This document shows positions 37,459 through 46,667 of a stretch of 64,000 nt of DNA, in pieces. The position numbers were made by a program, and so were the translations under genes. The stretch covers positions 1,922,001-1,986,000 of the forward strand of contig NZ_CP104877.1 in the NCBI RefSeq assembly GCF_025452095.1, written 5' to 3'. Below the pieces are notes generated by a model. The model did not search any database. It was not told the DNA's origin and was given only the letters and a program-made list of their open reading frames with translations. Numbering within the stretch: the stretch's first letter is position 1; every line of letters begins with the position of its first letter. The DNA is from Paenarthrobacter sp. JL.01a (lineage in GTDB: Bacteria; Actinomycetota; Actinomycetes; Actinomycetales; Micrococcaceae).

Positions 37459-39024
37459 CTATCGGGGGGAAACCGATGTTGGGTTGATGAGAATGCTGTT
37501 GTTGTTGAAGTCGAATTTTGAGCTCACCCAGCTGAGGTTCTGCGTTACGAGCGGCACCCAGTGGACTTCCTTAAGCATGATCTTTTCTGCTGACTGGTAA
37601 GAGGGGCAGGAATCTTGCCCTGTTTTCTGGTTGGCCTCTGCGAGAAGGGAGTCGTACTCAGCGTTGCTGATGGCACTGAAGTTCAAGCCACCAGCTTCCG
37701 GGGCGGCGCCGGTGAAAAGTGACGTGTAGGGTACGTCCCGGCCCAAACCAATAAACGCTGCGTCCCACTCGCTGCCGGCGAACAGCACGGTGGCCGCGTC
37801 GCCTTCTGGCCGCGAGTCGATCACGGCGTCGATGCCAAAGGTTGCCAGCTGAGACCTGACAAGCTCACCGCCCGCTTGGGAAGTTCCGTAGAGGAGCACT
37901 CTCAGCGACAGCTTCTTCCCGTTCTTTTCGAAAATGCCGTTGGCGTTGCGCGTCCATCCACTCTTTTGGAGCGACGACTCGGCGGCCTTGGTGCCGCCGG
38001 TAGGAACCGATGAGGCAAGGTCGGGAGTGAAGCACATTGTCTTGGACTGGGAGATGGAGTCGGCTCGCTTCCCTAGCCCGTCAGAGGCCACGGTGGCGTA
38101 TTCATCGCGGTTCAAGGCTTGTGCAACAGCAGCCCGGATGTCCTTATCTGCTCCCGGAAAGCCGGGCCGTTCATTGAACATCAGCCCAACTGACAGTTCT
38201 GTCGCCACGTGTTCGGTGGCGTTCGAGGAAGAGATGACCCGGTTCAATGGCGCCCCGGTCAGCAGACCGGCGTCTGCTTCGCCAGTAACCAAGAGGTTTG
38301 CGGCGGAGTCGGAATCTTCCACGGCCCTGAACTCAACGGTGGGAGGGAGGTCATTGTTCGTAGAACCGTCGGCGCCCCAATCGTATCCGTCTCGTTTCTC
38401 CATCACCAAGGGACCGCCGCCGCCGGCGCTTTTCACCTTGTACGGGCCGGTTCCCGCAGAACCGGTCTTGAGGGACGCGGGGTTGTCCAGGCCCGAATCA
38501 CAAACGATAAGCGGACCATTGACGATGGTCTGTTCCAAGAACGAAGTTGGGCGGTTCAATGTGAGCTTGACCGTTTTGGTGCCGTCATCTGTGCTGACGG
38601 TGTAATTGGTTGTACCGATGTAACTTGACGTCAGCGGTGCCGCTGTCTCTGGCAGTTTGATGTGCTCGAGGTTGCGGGCTACGGTTTTGGCCGTCAACGG
38701 TGTCCCGTCGCTGCAGGTAATACCGTCCCTAATGGTGAAGGTTGCGGAGGTGCTCGTGATCTCCCACTTGGAGGCGAGCCCTGAGACTGTTTTCCCATCC
38801 ACGCGGTTGATAAGCGGATCGTAAAGGAACCTGGCCGCTGATCTGGTGTGATCTGCCAGGAGTGCGGGGTCCAAGGTTGAGGGAAGTACGGAAAGGACGA
38901 ATGTTGCCTTTTCGGGTCGGCTCTTTGCCGGCTCTGATGAAGCTGTGCAGGAGGTGAGGGAGAGCGCGAAAGCCGCCGTGAGCCCAATGACCACGGTGTT
39001 GCGATGGCGAGCTTTGAACATCAT
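37459..39024 (-). CDS. ABC transporter substrate-binding lipoprotein, peptide/nickel type (SBP_bac_5)
   Basis: A 521-residue extracytoplasmic solute receptor. The signal peptide ends at the lipobox SLTSC near residue 26, so Lgt and LspA processing is expected. The mature part has the family-5 pattern (FVLSVLPSTLDPALLADH, YDPLINRV, TFTIRDGITCSDGTPLTAKTV). ATG 39024 has AAAGGA upstream; the open frame starts a few codons earlier at 39045. It is the last gene of its operon, whereas binding proteins are usually first. Ligand unknown: family members bind peptides, opines, glutathione, heme or betaine-type compounds. Confidence 0.9.
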   Translation of the reverse strand: MMFKARHRNTVVIGLTAAFALSLTSCTASSEPAKSRPEKATFVLSVLPSTLDPALLADHTRSAARFLYDPLINRVDGKTVSGLASKWEITSTSATFTIRDGITCSDGTPLTAKTVARNLEHIKLPETAAPLTSSYIGTTNYTVSTDDGTKTVKLTLNRPTSFLEQTIVNGPLIVCDSGLDNPASLKTGSAGTGPYKVKSAGGGGPLVMEKRDGYDWGADGSTNNDLPPTVEFRAVEDSDSAANLLVTGEADAGLLTGAPLNRVISSSNATEHVATELSVGLMFNERPGFPGADKDIRAAVAQALNRDEYATVASDGLGKRADSISQSKTMCFTPDLASSVPTGGTKAAESSLQKSGWTRNANGIFEKNGKKLSLRVLLYGTSQAGGELVRSQLATFGIDAVIDSRPEGDAATVLFAGSEWDAAFIGLGRDVPYTSLFTGAAPEAGGLNFSAISNAEYDSLLAEANQKTGQDSCPSYQSAEKIMLKEVHWVPLVTQNLSWVSSKFDFNNNSILINPTSVSPR

Positions 39025-39041
39025 TGTTTCCTTTGCTGGGA

Positions 39042-39890
39042 TCATAGCTGTGCTGTGTAGTCAGCGCTTTTTGGGCCCGCAACTTCTTGTGCAGTTGCAT
39101 CGCTTTGTGAATCCAGCCCTCGGAACGGCGGGAACCGGAATCGAGGCACTGCATCAAGAAGCTGTCGGGTGTAGGGCGATTGGGGATTTTCGAACACCTC
39201 TGCGGTGGGGCCGCTTTCGATGACATTGCCACTTTGCATGACGACGACGTCGTCGCAGAGGTATCGGACTACCTCCAGGTTGTGGGTGATGACCAGGAGA
39301 GCTGTCTGCATTTCCTGACGTACAGTACGCAGCAGATTGAGGATGGCTGCCTGGACACTGACATCCAGGGCGCTGGTCATCTCATCACAGACCAGGACTT
39401 TGGGGCGAGGCGCCAGAGCGCGTGCGATGGCGATGCGCTGCTTTTGCCCGCCGGAAAACTGGAAAGGATACTTTCCTGCGTCTGCTGGGTGAAGGCCTAC
39501 CAATTCCAGCAAGCGTTCGGTTTCTGCGTGGATATCGACTGGAATTTCGTTGACGCTCAATGCTTCGGAAATCGTGGCGCCGACCGTCATGCGAGGGTTC
39601 AAGGACGAGGTCGGATCTTGAAAGACCATCTGCACTGTCCGCGGACGGGATTGGGCGCCCCCGCGAGGCAAGTCAGCAAGGCGGGTCCCGTTCCACGTAA
39701 TCTCGCCTTCATCCGGGGCAAGCAGTCCTATGAGTATCCGAGCCAGGGTTGATTTTCCACAGCCGGATTCACCGGCAATTCCAATCGATCCGTGGGGGGA
39801 GAGCCTGATGCTTACTCCACGGACGGCGTCTACCTTCCGACGCCCCTGGCCGTAGCTTGCACGCACATTTGTAGCTACTAGGCCTTCCAT
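39042..39890 (-). CDS. ABC transporter ATPase, OppF/DppF type
   Basis: A 282-residue ATPase with Walker A GESGCGKST, a Q-loop in VQMVFQDPTSSLNP, the signature FSGGQKQRIAIARAL, Walker B VLVCDEM and the switch His in LLVITHNL. The final ~50 residues hold the oligopeptide/dipeptide transporter C-terminal extension. It overlaps the upstream fused gene by 13 bases and is followed after 17 bases by the binding protein. Confidence 0.92.
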   Translation of the reverse strand: MEGLVATNVRASYGQGRRKVDAVRGVSIRLSPHGSIGIAGESGCGKSTLARILIGLLAPDEGEITWNGTRLADLPRGGAQSRPRTVQMVFQDPTSSLNPRMTVGATISEALSVNEIPVDIHAETERLLELVGLHPADAGKYPFQFSGGQKQRIAIARALAPRPKVLVCDEMTSALDVSVQAAILNLLRTVRQEMQTALLVITHNLEVVRYLCDDVVVMQSGNVIESGPTAEVFENPQSPYTRQLLDAVPRFRFPPFRGLDSQSDATAQEVAGPKSADYTAQL

Positions 39891-41770
39891 GCCTTGGATT
39901 CCTCTCCGGAGGTATATGTTTTCGCCGGGTCTCCAAGGAGAACGGCGGGTGGGTGGTCTTCGCCTACGGGTGACACAAAGCCACCCTCCAGGGTTTCCAG
40001 CCAGGAGTAATCGGTAATTGTCAGCAATGGCAGGGAAACATCACGTGAGGGATCGGGCACTGCGCCCAGCAGGAGCCGTGTGTAGGGGTGCCGGGGCGCG
40101 CTGAGGATTTGCTCTGTGGTGCCTTCTTCGACGATCTTCCCCCCGTACATCACCACGATCCGGTCGCAGAGCTGACTAACCAGGGCGAGATCATGCGAGA
40201 CCATGACGATGGCTGTGTTGTGCTGGCGGCTGACGCGGGCCAGAAGCTCGATGATCTGGGCCTGGACGGAGACGTCGAGTGCGGTGGTTGGTTCGTCGGC
40301 AAGAATCACCTTTGTTTCCGTCAGGAGCGCCAACGCGATCATGACGCGCTGCCGCTGACCGCCGGAGAGCTGGTGCGGAAATCGCCGGTAAATCAGTTCA
40401 GGATAGGGGAGCCCGACCTCGGTAAGCGCACCTATGATCCGCGTCTTACGGTCCACCGGCGAGAGTGAGGTATGAGTCAACAGTTTGTCGCCCAGCTGGG
40501 AACCGATTCGAAGGGCAGGATTGAGACTGGACATGGGGTCCTGGAAAACCATTGCGAGCCCCGAGCCAAGGGCGGCTCTGCGCTTCTTGGGTGAGATGTC
40601 CAGCAGGTCGACCCCGTCAAACTGATGCGTCGTGGCCGTCGCTTCCAGTGCCGGGGGAAGCAATTTGGCTGCTGCTGCGAGCGTCACGCTCTTGCCTGAA
40701 CCCGATTCGCCGACGAGGCCTACGCGTTCACCGGGTGCGACTGACAAGGTAACGCCCTTGACGAGGTCGACCTCGTCACCGTCATGAATCGTTGTGACTC
40801 TGAGGTCCTCGATGGTCAAGACGGCACCTTCGGGCACACGAGAGATTGTCGGGGTAGTGGACTCCACCCTGTGGGAATGTGCGGTCGTGGCTGGACGGCC
40901 CTTTCTCGAGTTCCGCAAACGCTGTCGGGATCGAGGATCGATCCCTTCTGCCAATGCCTCGCCCAGGAGGCTGAAGGAGACGCCCGCCATGACTATCGCT
41001 ACGCCGGGACCGATGATCGATGTGGGATTCGCATATATGGTCTTCATGGCAGCGCCGATCAATTGCCCCCAGTCCCAATCCGGGGGCTGAACGCCAAGCC
41101 CGAGGAAGCTCAACGACGAAATGACGAGCAGGTACGAGGACATCGACAAGATGGTCATCGTGGCGATCGGCTCGAGGACGTTCGGAAGAATGTAGCGGCG
41201 CAGCAGGCGTGGGCCGCGGACCCCAATGACACGGGATGCGTTCACATAGTCCGAACCAGACGCCGCTACGGCAAGGCTCATTGTCAGCCGGGCCACAGAA
41301 GGGATCCCTGCGATGCCGAGCCCAACCATGGTTGCAACGCCGGATCGACCCATAACGGCTGCCAGCAACAACGCGAGCATGATTGCTGGAAAGGCCATGG
41401 CTGTTGCTGTCAGCTGAAAGAGAAGCTGACGGGCCCGTGCTCCCAGCGCCGCAGCCGTCGTGCCAAGCACGATGCCGCCAATAGTTGCAATGGCAAGGGC
41501 GCCCAGGGAAAGGGACAGGGTGAGGCGGGTTCCTACCAGGACCCTCAGAAGAACATCCCGGCCCAGTTCATCCGTTCCCAGAAGATGGCTCAACGTGGGC
41601 GCCAGACGTGCTTGGCTGGCGTTGATGGTGCTGGCCTGCTCCCCCCAAAGCGGGGGTGCGACGACGGCCATGACGGCGTAGAACGCGACGATTGCGCCAC
41701 CGATCATTCCGCCAGGGGTTTGCAGCGCGGCGACAACCCAGCTACGGGTCCGCTTCTTACTAGTAGACAT
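39878..41770 (-). CDS. Fused ABC permease-ATPase (DppC-DppD in one chain)
   Basis: A 630-residue protein that joins two subunits usually made separately. Residues about 1-290 form a DppC-type permease with five to six spans and the coupling loop (ASRVIGVRGPRLLRRYILPN). A basic linker of about 30 residues follows (RQRLRNSRKGRPATTAHSHR). From about residue 315 it is a DppD-type ATPase with GESGSGKSV, VFQDPMSSLNPALR, LSGGQRQRVMIALAL, VILADEPTTALDVS and VSHDLAL. The membrane and nucleotide domains are therefore fixed one to one. Start ATG 41770 lies 4 bases after the first permease. Confidence 0.9.
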   Translation of the reverse strand: MSTSKKRTRSWVVAALQTPGGMIGGAIVAFYAVMAVVAPPLWGEQASTINASQARLAPTLSHLLGTDELGRDVLLRVLVGTRLTLSLSLGALAIATIGGIVLGTTAAALGARARQLLFQLTATAMAFPAIMLALLLAAVMGRSGVATMVGLGIAGIPSVARLTMSLAVAASGSDYVNASRVIGVRGPRLLRRYILPNVLEPIATMTILSMSSYLLVISSLSFLGLGVQPPDWDWGQLIGAAMKTIYANPTSIIGPGVAIVMAGVSFSLLGEALAEGIDPRSRQRLRNSRKGRPATTAHSHRVESTTPTISRVPEGAVLTIEDLRVTTIHDGDEVDLVKGVTLSVAPGERVGLVGESGSGKSVTLAAAAKLLPPALEATATTHQFDGVDLLDISPKKRRAALGSGLAMVFQDPMSSLNPALRIGSQLGDKLLTHTSLSPVDRKTRIIGALTEVGLPYPELIYRRFPHQLSGGQRQRVMIALALLTETKVILADEPTTALDVSVQAQIIELLARVSRQHNTAIVMVSHDLALVSQLCDRIVVMYGGKIVEEGTTEQILSAPRHPYTRLLLGAVPDPSRDVSLPLLTITDYSWLETLEGGFVSPVGEDHPPAVLLGDPAKTYTSGEESKAWKA

Positions 41771-41774
41771 AGTG

Positions 41775-42779
41775 TCAGCTCTTTACGATCAGAGATTTGG
41801 GATCGACGATGGCAAGCAGAACGTCGACGGCGAAAGTGACCAAGAGCGCCATCATTGACACCACAAGGACGATGCCTACGAGAAGGGGGTAGTCGAAGGA
41901 CAACATCGACTTGATGAGGAGGTTGCCGATGCCTGGCCAGCCGAAGACCGTTTCGGTTACGATGCTTCCCCCGAGCAGGCCGGCAATGATCAAGCCTGCG
42001 TACGTAATGGTGGCCGTGAGGACATTGGGGAGAACGTATCGGGACAGCACCATGAACGTCGGAAGCTGCATGGACCTGGCGGTTCGAACGTACTCTTCCT
42101 TGAGTACCCTGTTTGCTTCTGTCTTCACCACACGGGATATGAAGGCGATCAGACCGACGCATATCGTGGTCACGGGCAGGATGTAGGCGAGCGGTCCATT
42201 GCCCCCGGCGGCCGGCAGAGCCCTTAGGGTTACGGCGAAGATAACGATCAGTGTCACTCCGATAACGAAATCGGGGGTGGCGGCGATCAAGCCGGTGACG
42301 CCATTGAACGCTGCGTCGGTTCCGCGGCTACGGCTTCCTTCAGTGCGCAGCGCGATCAGCATTCCCACGGGAATCGCGATGATCACTGAGATAACGAAGG
42401 AGATGAGAGCCAACTGAATGGTGAAGGGCAGTCGAGCTGCTATGAGATCCACAACATCCGTTCGAAGTGAGATCGACTCGCCCAGATTCATAGTCAACAA
42501 CCCGCCAAGATACCGTCCGTACTGCTCAAGCAGGGGTGCATCAAGTCCAAGTTCAGCCCGTCGGGCTTGGATGAATTCAGGACTGGCGTTAAGACCGGCC
42601 GAAGCTACAACTGCATCTCCGCCCAGGAGGCGGGCCAGGAAAAATACGAGGGTGAGGATGATCCACGTTGCGACGAAGAACGATCCGACACGGCGGGCGA
42701 TGAAACCCGGCCAGGGTGAACTCAGCAAAGGCCAACGCCTGGCAGAAACGGTAATGCGATTGTGCTCTGTGACCTTCAT
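41775..42779 (-). CDS. ABC permease, DppB type
   Basis: A 334-residue membrane protein with six predicted spans, an N-terminal span followed by the conserved large extracytoplasmic loop (RAELGLDAPLLEQYGRYLGGLLTMNLGES), and the EAA coupling loop (EEYVRTARSMQLP). It is the first gene of a four-gene minus-strand transporter operon (DppB, fused DppC-DppD, DppF, binding protein). Upstream sequence carries two CAAC-N5-GTTG dyads shared with the divergent enolase-family gene. Confidence 0.92.
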   Translation of the reverse strand: MKVTEHNRITVSARRWPLLSSPWPGFIARRVGSFFVATWIILTLVFFLARLLGGDAVVASAGLNASPEFIQARRAELGLDAPLLEQYGRYLGGLLTMNLGESISLRTDVVDLIAARLPFTIQLALISFVISVIIAIPVGMLIALRTEGSRSRGTDAAFNGVTGLIAATPDFVIGVTLIVIFAVTLRALPAAGGNGPLAYILPVTTICVGLIAFISRVVKTEANRVLKEEYVRTARSMQLPTFMVLSRYVLPNVLTATITYAGLIIAGLLGGSIVTETVFGWPGIGNLLIKSMLSFDYPLLVGIVLVVSMMALLVTFAVDVLLAIVDPKSLIVKS

Positions 42780-42789
42780 GGGGCTCCGT

Positions 42790-42802
42790 CAACTGATAGT
42801 TG
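42790..42802. promoter_or_regulatory. CAAC-N5-GTTG dyad 1 (ABC / enolase divergent promoter)
   Basis: CAACTGATAGTTG is a perfect palindrome 11 bases upstream of the ABC operon ATG on the other strand. It belongs to a set of five such 13-mers in this module. Confidence 0.5.
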
Positions 42803-42840
42803 TTGTTGGATCAATATTTACTTCGCTATGTAGATCAAGT

Positions 42841-42853
42841 CAACAGAAAGTTG
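42841..42853. promoter_or_regulatory. CAAC-N5-GTTG dyad 2 (ABC / enolase divergent promoter)
   Basis: CAACAGAAAGTTG has perfect half-sites and lies 51 bases (about five helical turns) from dyad 1, within an AT-rich stretch between the divergent genes. Confidence 0.5.
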
Positions 42854-42971
42854 CAAAATTTTGTGATTGGCGCCACGCTGGTCCTGTGACGATCTGTTCA
42901 GAACCTCAACTACTCGTGGAGCCATATCCGCCTCCTTCGCCGTGGAACGACGCGGTGGAGGTGTGCGCTCC

Positions 42972-44099
42972 ATGAGAATCGATACCATCAACGTCTACCG
43001 CTCCGTATACCCTTTTGCAGAACCACTGCCGGCGTCGAATCTGCATCCCGAGCTCGCCGGGTTTGACGCAACCATTGTGGAACTCATTGCCGAGGACGGC
43101 ACCAAGGGATGGGGAGAGTTTGCCCCCTTGGGCTCGTTCTACTCTGAAGCTTTCGCTGAGGGTGCTCACGCCGGCGTAGCCCAGGCCGCTCAGCACTTAA
43201 TCGGTCGCGACGCCCACGCCGTGCGGCAAAACATCCGGGAAGTCGACCTCAGGTTCCGCGGACATCCATATGTGAAATCCGCTCTGGACATGGCAAGTTG
43301 CGATCTGGCCGCTCGAGTGGCCGGATGCTCGATGTCAACGTGGTTCGGCGGATCTTACGGCGATCACATCGACGTCTACGGCGTTGTCATCGGCAGCGCT
43401 ATTGATCAAATGGCCGCCGCAGCGGCAGCGATGACGGACGCGGGCGCTCAACGTCTACAGATTAAGGTCGGCGACGTCGACGCCCACGTTGCCGCCGACC
43501 GCTTGCGCGCCGTGCTTGCTGCCTGTCCGCCTGGAATCACTATCTACTGTGATGCCAACGGCAGGTGGACGCAGTTCGAAGCACTTCGATTTCTCCAACT
43601 CACGCGGGGTCTGGAGTACGTCCTCGAGCAGCCTTGCGCGACCGTGCGCGAGTGCGCAGCCTTGCGGATGGCCGCGACTCAGCCAATCGTGCTGGACGAA
43701 TCGATTATGGGCGTCCGGGATGTCCTCGAGGCGGCTAATAGCTCGGCTGCGGACGGCATCACGATAAAGATATCCAGGGTAGGTGGGCCGTCTCGCGCGG
43801 CTCACCTAAGAGATTTGGCAAATGACCTGGGTTTGCTGGTGTCAATCGAGGACACCGGCGGTGCGGCCATCGATACCGCGGTGATGGCGCATCTGTCGAT
43901 GTCGACACCGGTGGAAATGCGAATGCATACGTCTGCTTGGAATCACTGGCTCGCCCCCGATGCCCAAGTCTCCATGCCACGAGTTGACCGCTACCGCCTC
44001 TTCGCTCCCCAGGGCTTGGGTTGCGGGGTGTCGGGAGAGTCAACCGTCAATGGATTACCAACCCACACTATTTCTGCCGGCAAGTCCGGCCAACGCTAG
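42972..44099 (+). CDS. Enolase-superfamily enzyme, hydroxyproline-betaine epimerase / cis-3-hydroxyproline dehydratase type
   Basis: A 375-residue mandelate racemase/muconate lactonizing enzyme subgroup member. The barrel has the catalytic lysine in LQIKVGD and metal ligands in YCDANGRW, LEQPC and LDES. The opposite lysine is in TIKISRVGG, and the IEDTGGAAIDTA segment is typical of the hydroxyproline-betaine 2-epimerase and cis-3-hydroxy-L-proline dehydratase cluster. Start ATG 42972 fits the family N-terminus (MRIDTINVYR). The neighbours (RidA, prolidase-like hydrolase, GbcA-type oxygenase) favour a proline-betaine or hydroxyproline substrate, but this is inference. Muconate or dipeptide chemistry is not excluded. 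Confidence 0.78.
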   Translation: MRIDTINVYRSVYPFAEPLPASNLHPELAGFDATIVELIAEDGTKGWGEFAPLGSFYSEAFAEGAHAGVAQAAQHLIGRDAHAVRQNIREVDLRFRGHPYVKSALDMASCDLAARVAGCSMSTWFGGSYGDHIDVYGVVIGSAIDQMAAAAAAMTDAGAQRLQIKVGDVDAHVAADRLRAVLAACPPGITIYCDANGRWTQFEALRFLQLTRGLEYVLEQPCATVRECAALRMAATQPIVLDESIMGVRDVLEAANSSAADGITIKISRVGGPSRAAHLRDLANDLGLLVSIEDTGGAAIDTAVMAHLSMSTPVEMRMHTSAWNHWLAPDAQVSMPRVDRYRLFAPQGLGCGVSGESTVNGLPTHTISAGKSGQR

Positions 44100-44111
44100 A
44101 AGGAGCTCCCT

Positions 44112-45302
44112 ATGATTCTCAGGAACTGTCGGCTCGTGCCTGCCCTGGTTGACGATTTCAGTGAAAGCACGGCAGATGTCGTGATCGAAGAAGGAAGAAT
44201 TATCGGTATTACGCCCACCGGGGATCGTCCGGCCGCTGCGGATGATCTCGACCTTGATGGTCGCTGGCTGCTGCCAGGACTCATCGATCTGCATGTACAT
44301 CTTTACCTGCCGAACGGAAATTTTGACACTCTGGAGCGGCGTTCGCATGCAGACGTGATCATTGACGTCATCGAACATGCTCAGGCACGCCTCATGTACG
44401 GGTACACTACGGTTCGGGATTGCGGAGCATCCGGCTTTGCCAACTCGGCAGTCAGGGACGCGGTAAAGCGTGGAGTCGTGATGGGTCCGACAATCTTCAG
44501 CTCCGGCCGGATCATCAGTCCAACAACCAGAGGTAACAGCATCACCCAGTCGGTCTATGTAGAGGCCGACGGTGTCGACGCGGTCGTGAGGGCCTGTCGG
44601 GAGGAGATCGCACACGGGGCGGACTTCATTAAGTACATGGCCACCGGTTCCATTGCCAACCCTGGAGGAGAACCCGGGATGATGATCACCACTGAGGCTG
44701 AGCTCGTTGCCTTGGTGGAGTCAGCCAGGTTGCAGAACAGCTATGTCGCTGCTCACTGCCACGGAAAAGAAGGCATCATCGCCGCTGCCCGGGCCGGTGT
44801 GCGAACCATCGAACATGCGTCCTTCCTTGACGACGAGGCCATCAAAGTACTTTTGGACTATGGGACCGCTATTGTCCCGACCATGTCGGTGGCGCACTCG
44901 GCCTTGGCCCGGGCTGCCGCGAACGAGGGCGCACACGGCATCGACGATGAGCAGATCAAATCATTCTTCGACGCATGCCGCGAAGGTGTGAAGAACGCTT
45001 ACGAGGCCGGAGTGCCTGTGGCCTGGGGAACCGATTTCGGCTTGTCCGGGTTGCGGAAGTTCGGCAACGTCGAATTCACGCTCCGTAAAGCGTTCGGATT
45101 CACGCCCGAAGAGTTGCTGAGGCAAGCCACTATAGATAGTGCACAGATCCTGGGGATCCAGGATGACGTTGGGTCGATCGCTGTTGGGAAGCTCGCCGAT
45201 CTCATCGTTGTTGAAAGGAACCCACTCGAAGACATTGACGTCATGGTGGCAGCTCCACAGATGGTGTTCGCCAAGGGTGTGCTCGCTGGTCTGGGGCGGT
45301 AG
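44112..45302 (+). CDS. Amidohydrolase, prolidase/imidazolonepropionase-like
   Basis: A 396-residue metal-dependent hydrolase. It has the entry motif LIDLHVHL (HxH), the carbamylated-lysine candidate in DFIKYMATGS, further metal His residues in AAHCHG and TIEHAS, and the terminal Asp in WGTDFG. The small beta-sandwich is built from both ends. Relatives cleave Xaa-Pro or Xaa-Arg dipeptides and N-acylated amino acids. An AAGGAG site 6 bases before the ATG and a 12-base gap indicate an operon with the enolase-family gene. Confidence 0.82.
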   Translation: MILRNCRLVPALVDDFSESTADVVIEEGRIIGITPTGDRPAAADDLDLDGRWLLPGLIDLHVHLYLPNGNFDTLERRSHADVIIDVIEHAQARLMYGYTTVRDCGASGFANSAVRDAVKRGVVMGPTIFSSGRIISPTTRGNSITQSVYVEADGVDAVVRACREEIAHGADFIKYMATGSIANPGGEPGMMITTEAELVALVESARLQNSYVAAHCHGKEGIIAAARAGVRTIEHASFLDDEAIKVLLDYGTAIVPTMSVAHSALARAAANEGAHGIDDEQIKSFFDACREGVKNAYEAGVPVAWGTDFGLSGLRKFGNVEFTLRKAFGFTPEELLRQATIDSAQILGIQDDVGSIAVGKLADLIVVERNPLEDIDVMVAAPQMVFAKGVLAGLGR

Positions 45303-45352
45303 CTGGCTTCGCGACATCTTCCGTCTGCAGCGCTTCAGCGCACGCTTCAGCG

Positions 45353-46090
45353 CTATTCCGTCCCGTTGTTCTTGACGCGCAAGCCAAGCTCGTTCAAATA
45401 GTTGTATATCGTGAATCGGCTGACATCCAGATGTTCGGCGGCGAGTTCCACCGCTTCACGGATGTTAAAAAATCCACGATCATCCAGTTCCTGGACTACT
45501 TGCATTTTGTGCGACTTTTTCATGAGCTCAACCGGAACGCCGACCGTGCTCGTCGAGTCTCTCAGTATGCCCTGCGCCAGGCCATCGACCGAGACCGGGA
45601 AGGTGTCAACCACCTGGGGTGAAGGATGGAGGGGCATTGCCGTCAGGGCCGACAGTGCAACCTGTGCCCGTTCAAGGTCTGTGACGTCGCTGTTCAGGGA
45701 CAGGCATGCCACTGCACGTCCGTCCGGTGATCTGAAGAAAATATTCGAGCAGCGCATGCTCATTCCGCTGGTCGTCTGGGTTCGGTAACCGATCATGTCA
45801 TCCAGCTCGTTCGCTTCGACAAACCGGAGACCGACATCGGTGATCGGACCACCAACCGCGCGGCCGCTCACGGGGTTGGCTATGGCGACGATACTGGTGG
45901 GCACTTCACAGAGGTTGTGCAGTACCACTTCCGTGCTCTCACCAAGGGCAAGGCCCAGGACCGGAACCACCGGAGCAACTATGGAGACAACCGCGTCGGC
46001 GTGCTTTACCTGCTCCGCCGTGAACGGAATGCGGCGGGCGGCATGACGCGGCGGGTCCACGAGCTTCTTAGAAACCATCTTTTTAACCAT
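45353..46090 (-). CDS. YheO/DadR-type transcriptional regulator (PAS-like + HTH)
   Basis: A 245-residue regulator. The N-terminal YheO PAS-like ligand domain spans about residues 35-145 (LGESTEVVLHNL and SIVAIANPVSGRAVGGP). The C-terminal helix-turn-helix spans about 185-240 (GFFNIREAVELAAEHLDVSRFTIYNYL region). Related proteins such as DadR control D-amino acid or hydroxyproline catabolism. The frame is open much further upstream, but that part runs antisense to RidA and the peptidase gene. ATG 46090 or 46078 are the plausible starts. It is divergent from RidA and is a good candidate to bind the CAAC-N5-GTTG dyads. Confidence 0.8.
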   Translation of the reverse strand: MVKKMVSKKLVDPPRHAARRIPFTAEQVKHADAVVSIVAPVVPVLGLALGESTEVVLHNLCEVPTSIVAIANPVSGRAVGGPITDVGLRFVEANELDDMIGYRTQTTSGMSMRCSNIFFRSPDGRAVACLSLNSDVTDLERAQVALSALTAMPLHPSPQVVDTFPVSVDGLAQGILRDSTSTVGVPVELMKKSHKMQVVQELDDRGFFNIREAVELAAEHLDVSRFTIYNYLNELGLRVKNNGTE

Positions 46091-46156
46091 TCCTCGAAGG
46101 ACGGTGCCGGATGACCGTCGGTCGGTTCTAGCATCGCGCCTTCTCCGCCAGACAGT

Positions 46157-46169
46157 CAACAAATGATTG
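46157..46169. promoter_or_regulatory. CAAC-N5-GTTG dyad 3 (regulator / RidA promoter)
   Basis: CAACAAATGATTG has one mismatch in the right half-site. It lies between the divergent YheO-type regulator and RidA genes. Confidence 0.45.
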
Positions 46170-46197
46170 ACATGGTTGATGAATGGACTTAAGCCTG

Positions 46198-46210
46198 CAA
46201 CACTTTGTTG
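46198..46210. promoter_or_regulatory. CAAC-N5-GTTG dyad 4 (regulator / RidA promoter)
   Basis: CAACACTTTGTTG has perfect half-sites, 41 bases (about four helical turns) from dyad 3 and 55 bases before the RidA ATG. Confidence 0.5.
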
Positions 46211-46264
46211 ATTCAGTTGATGAGGGACTATCTCCCGTTGACACCACCTAAGGAAGGTTGACCC

Positions 46265-46612
46265 ATGGCGTTTTCGAAACCCAATTGCGCGGACTTCGTC
46301 ACACTCAAAGAGCCTGTTCTGCTGTCTGGAATAGTCGGTGTTACCGATGAGTGGGAATGCTCCGGCGATGATTTTTCCACCCAGGCACGGCAAGCCTTCG
46401 CAAACGCTAAGCGTGTAGTCGACGAGGCGGGGCGACGGTGGGAAGATGTGGCCTTTGTGCGCGCGTTTTTGGCCGATATCACCCACTACAAGGAGTACAG
46501 TGCCCTGTTTGATGAGATGTTCACGGTGAGTCCTCCGGCTCGCACGACTGTTCAGGCCGGCCTCGTCGGCCCATTCCTCGTGGAACTGGAAATCACCGTC
46601 AACGGCAATTAG
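46265..46612 (+). CDS. RidA/YjgF-family enamine-imine deaminase
   Basis: A 115-residue trimeric-fold protein with the family ends (LSGIVGVTDEWECSGD; PPARTTVQAGLVGPFLVELEITV). The Arg that binds the substrate carboxylate is in PARTTV. RidA proteins hydrolyse 2-aminoacrylate-type enamines and imines made by PLP or amino-acid oxidising or dehydrating enzymes. Here it stands with an enolase-family enzyme that could release such an intermediate. GGAAGG lies upstream of the ATG. The S10 peptidase gene follows after 55 bases. Confidence 0.85.
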   Translation: MAFSKPNCADFVTLKEPVLLSGIVGVTDEWECSGDDFSTQARQAFANAKRVVDEAGRRWEDVAFVRAFLADITHYKEYSALFDEMFTVSPPARTTVQAGLVGPFLVELEITVNGN

Positions 46613-46667
46613 TTCACCACCCGTCGTCGTCGTGCCGCAGGCCCGAACAGCAATAAGAGGAAAAACT

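Noticed and set aside
45310..45352. Repeated GCTTCAGCG units as a terminator between the amidohydrolase and regulator genes
   Set aside because: The pairing is short and alternative registers compete; I cannot support a defined hairpin.
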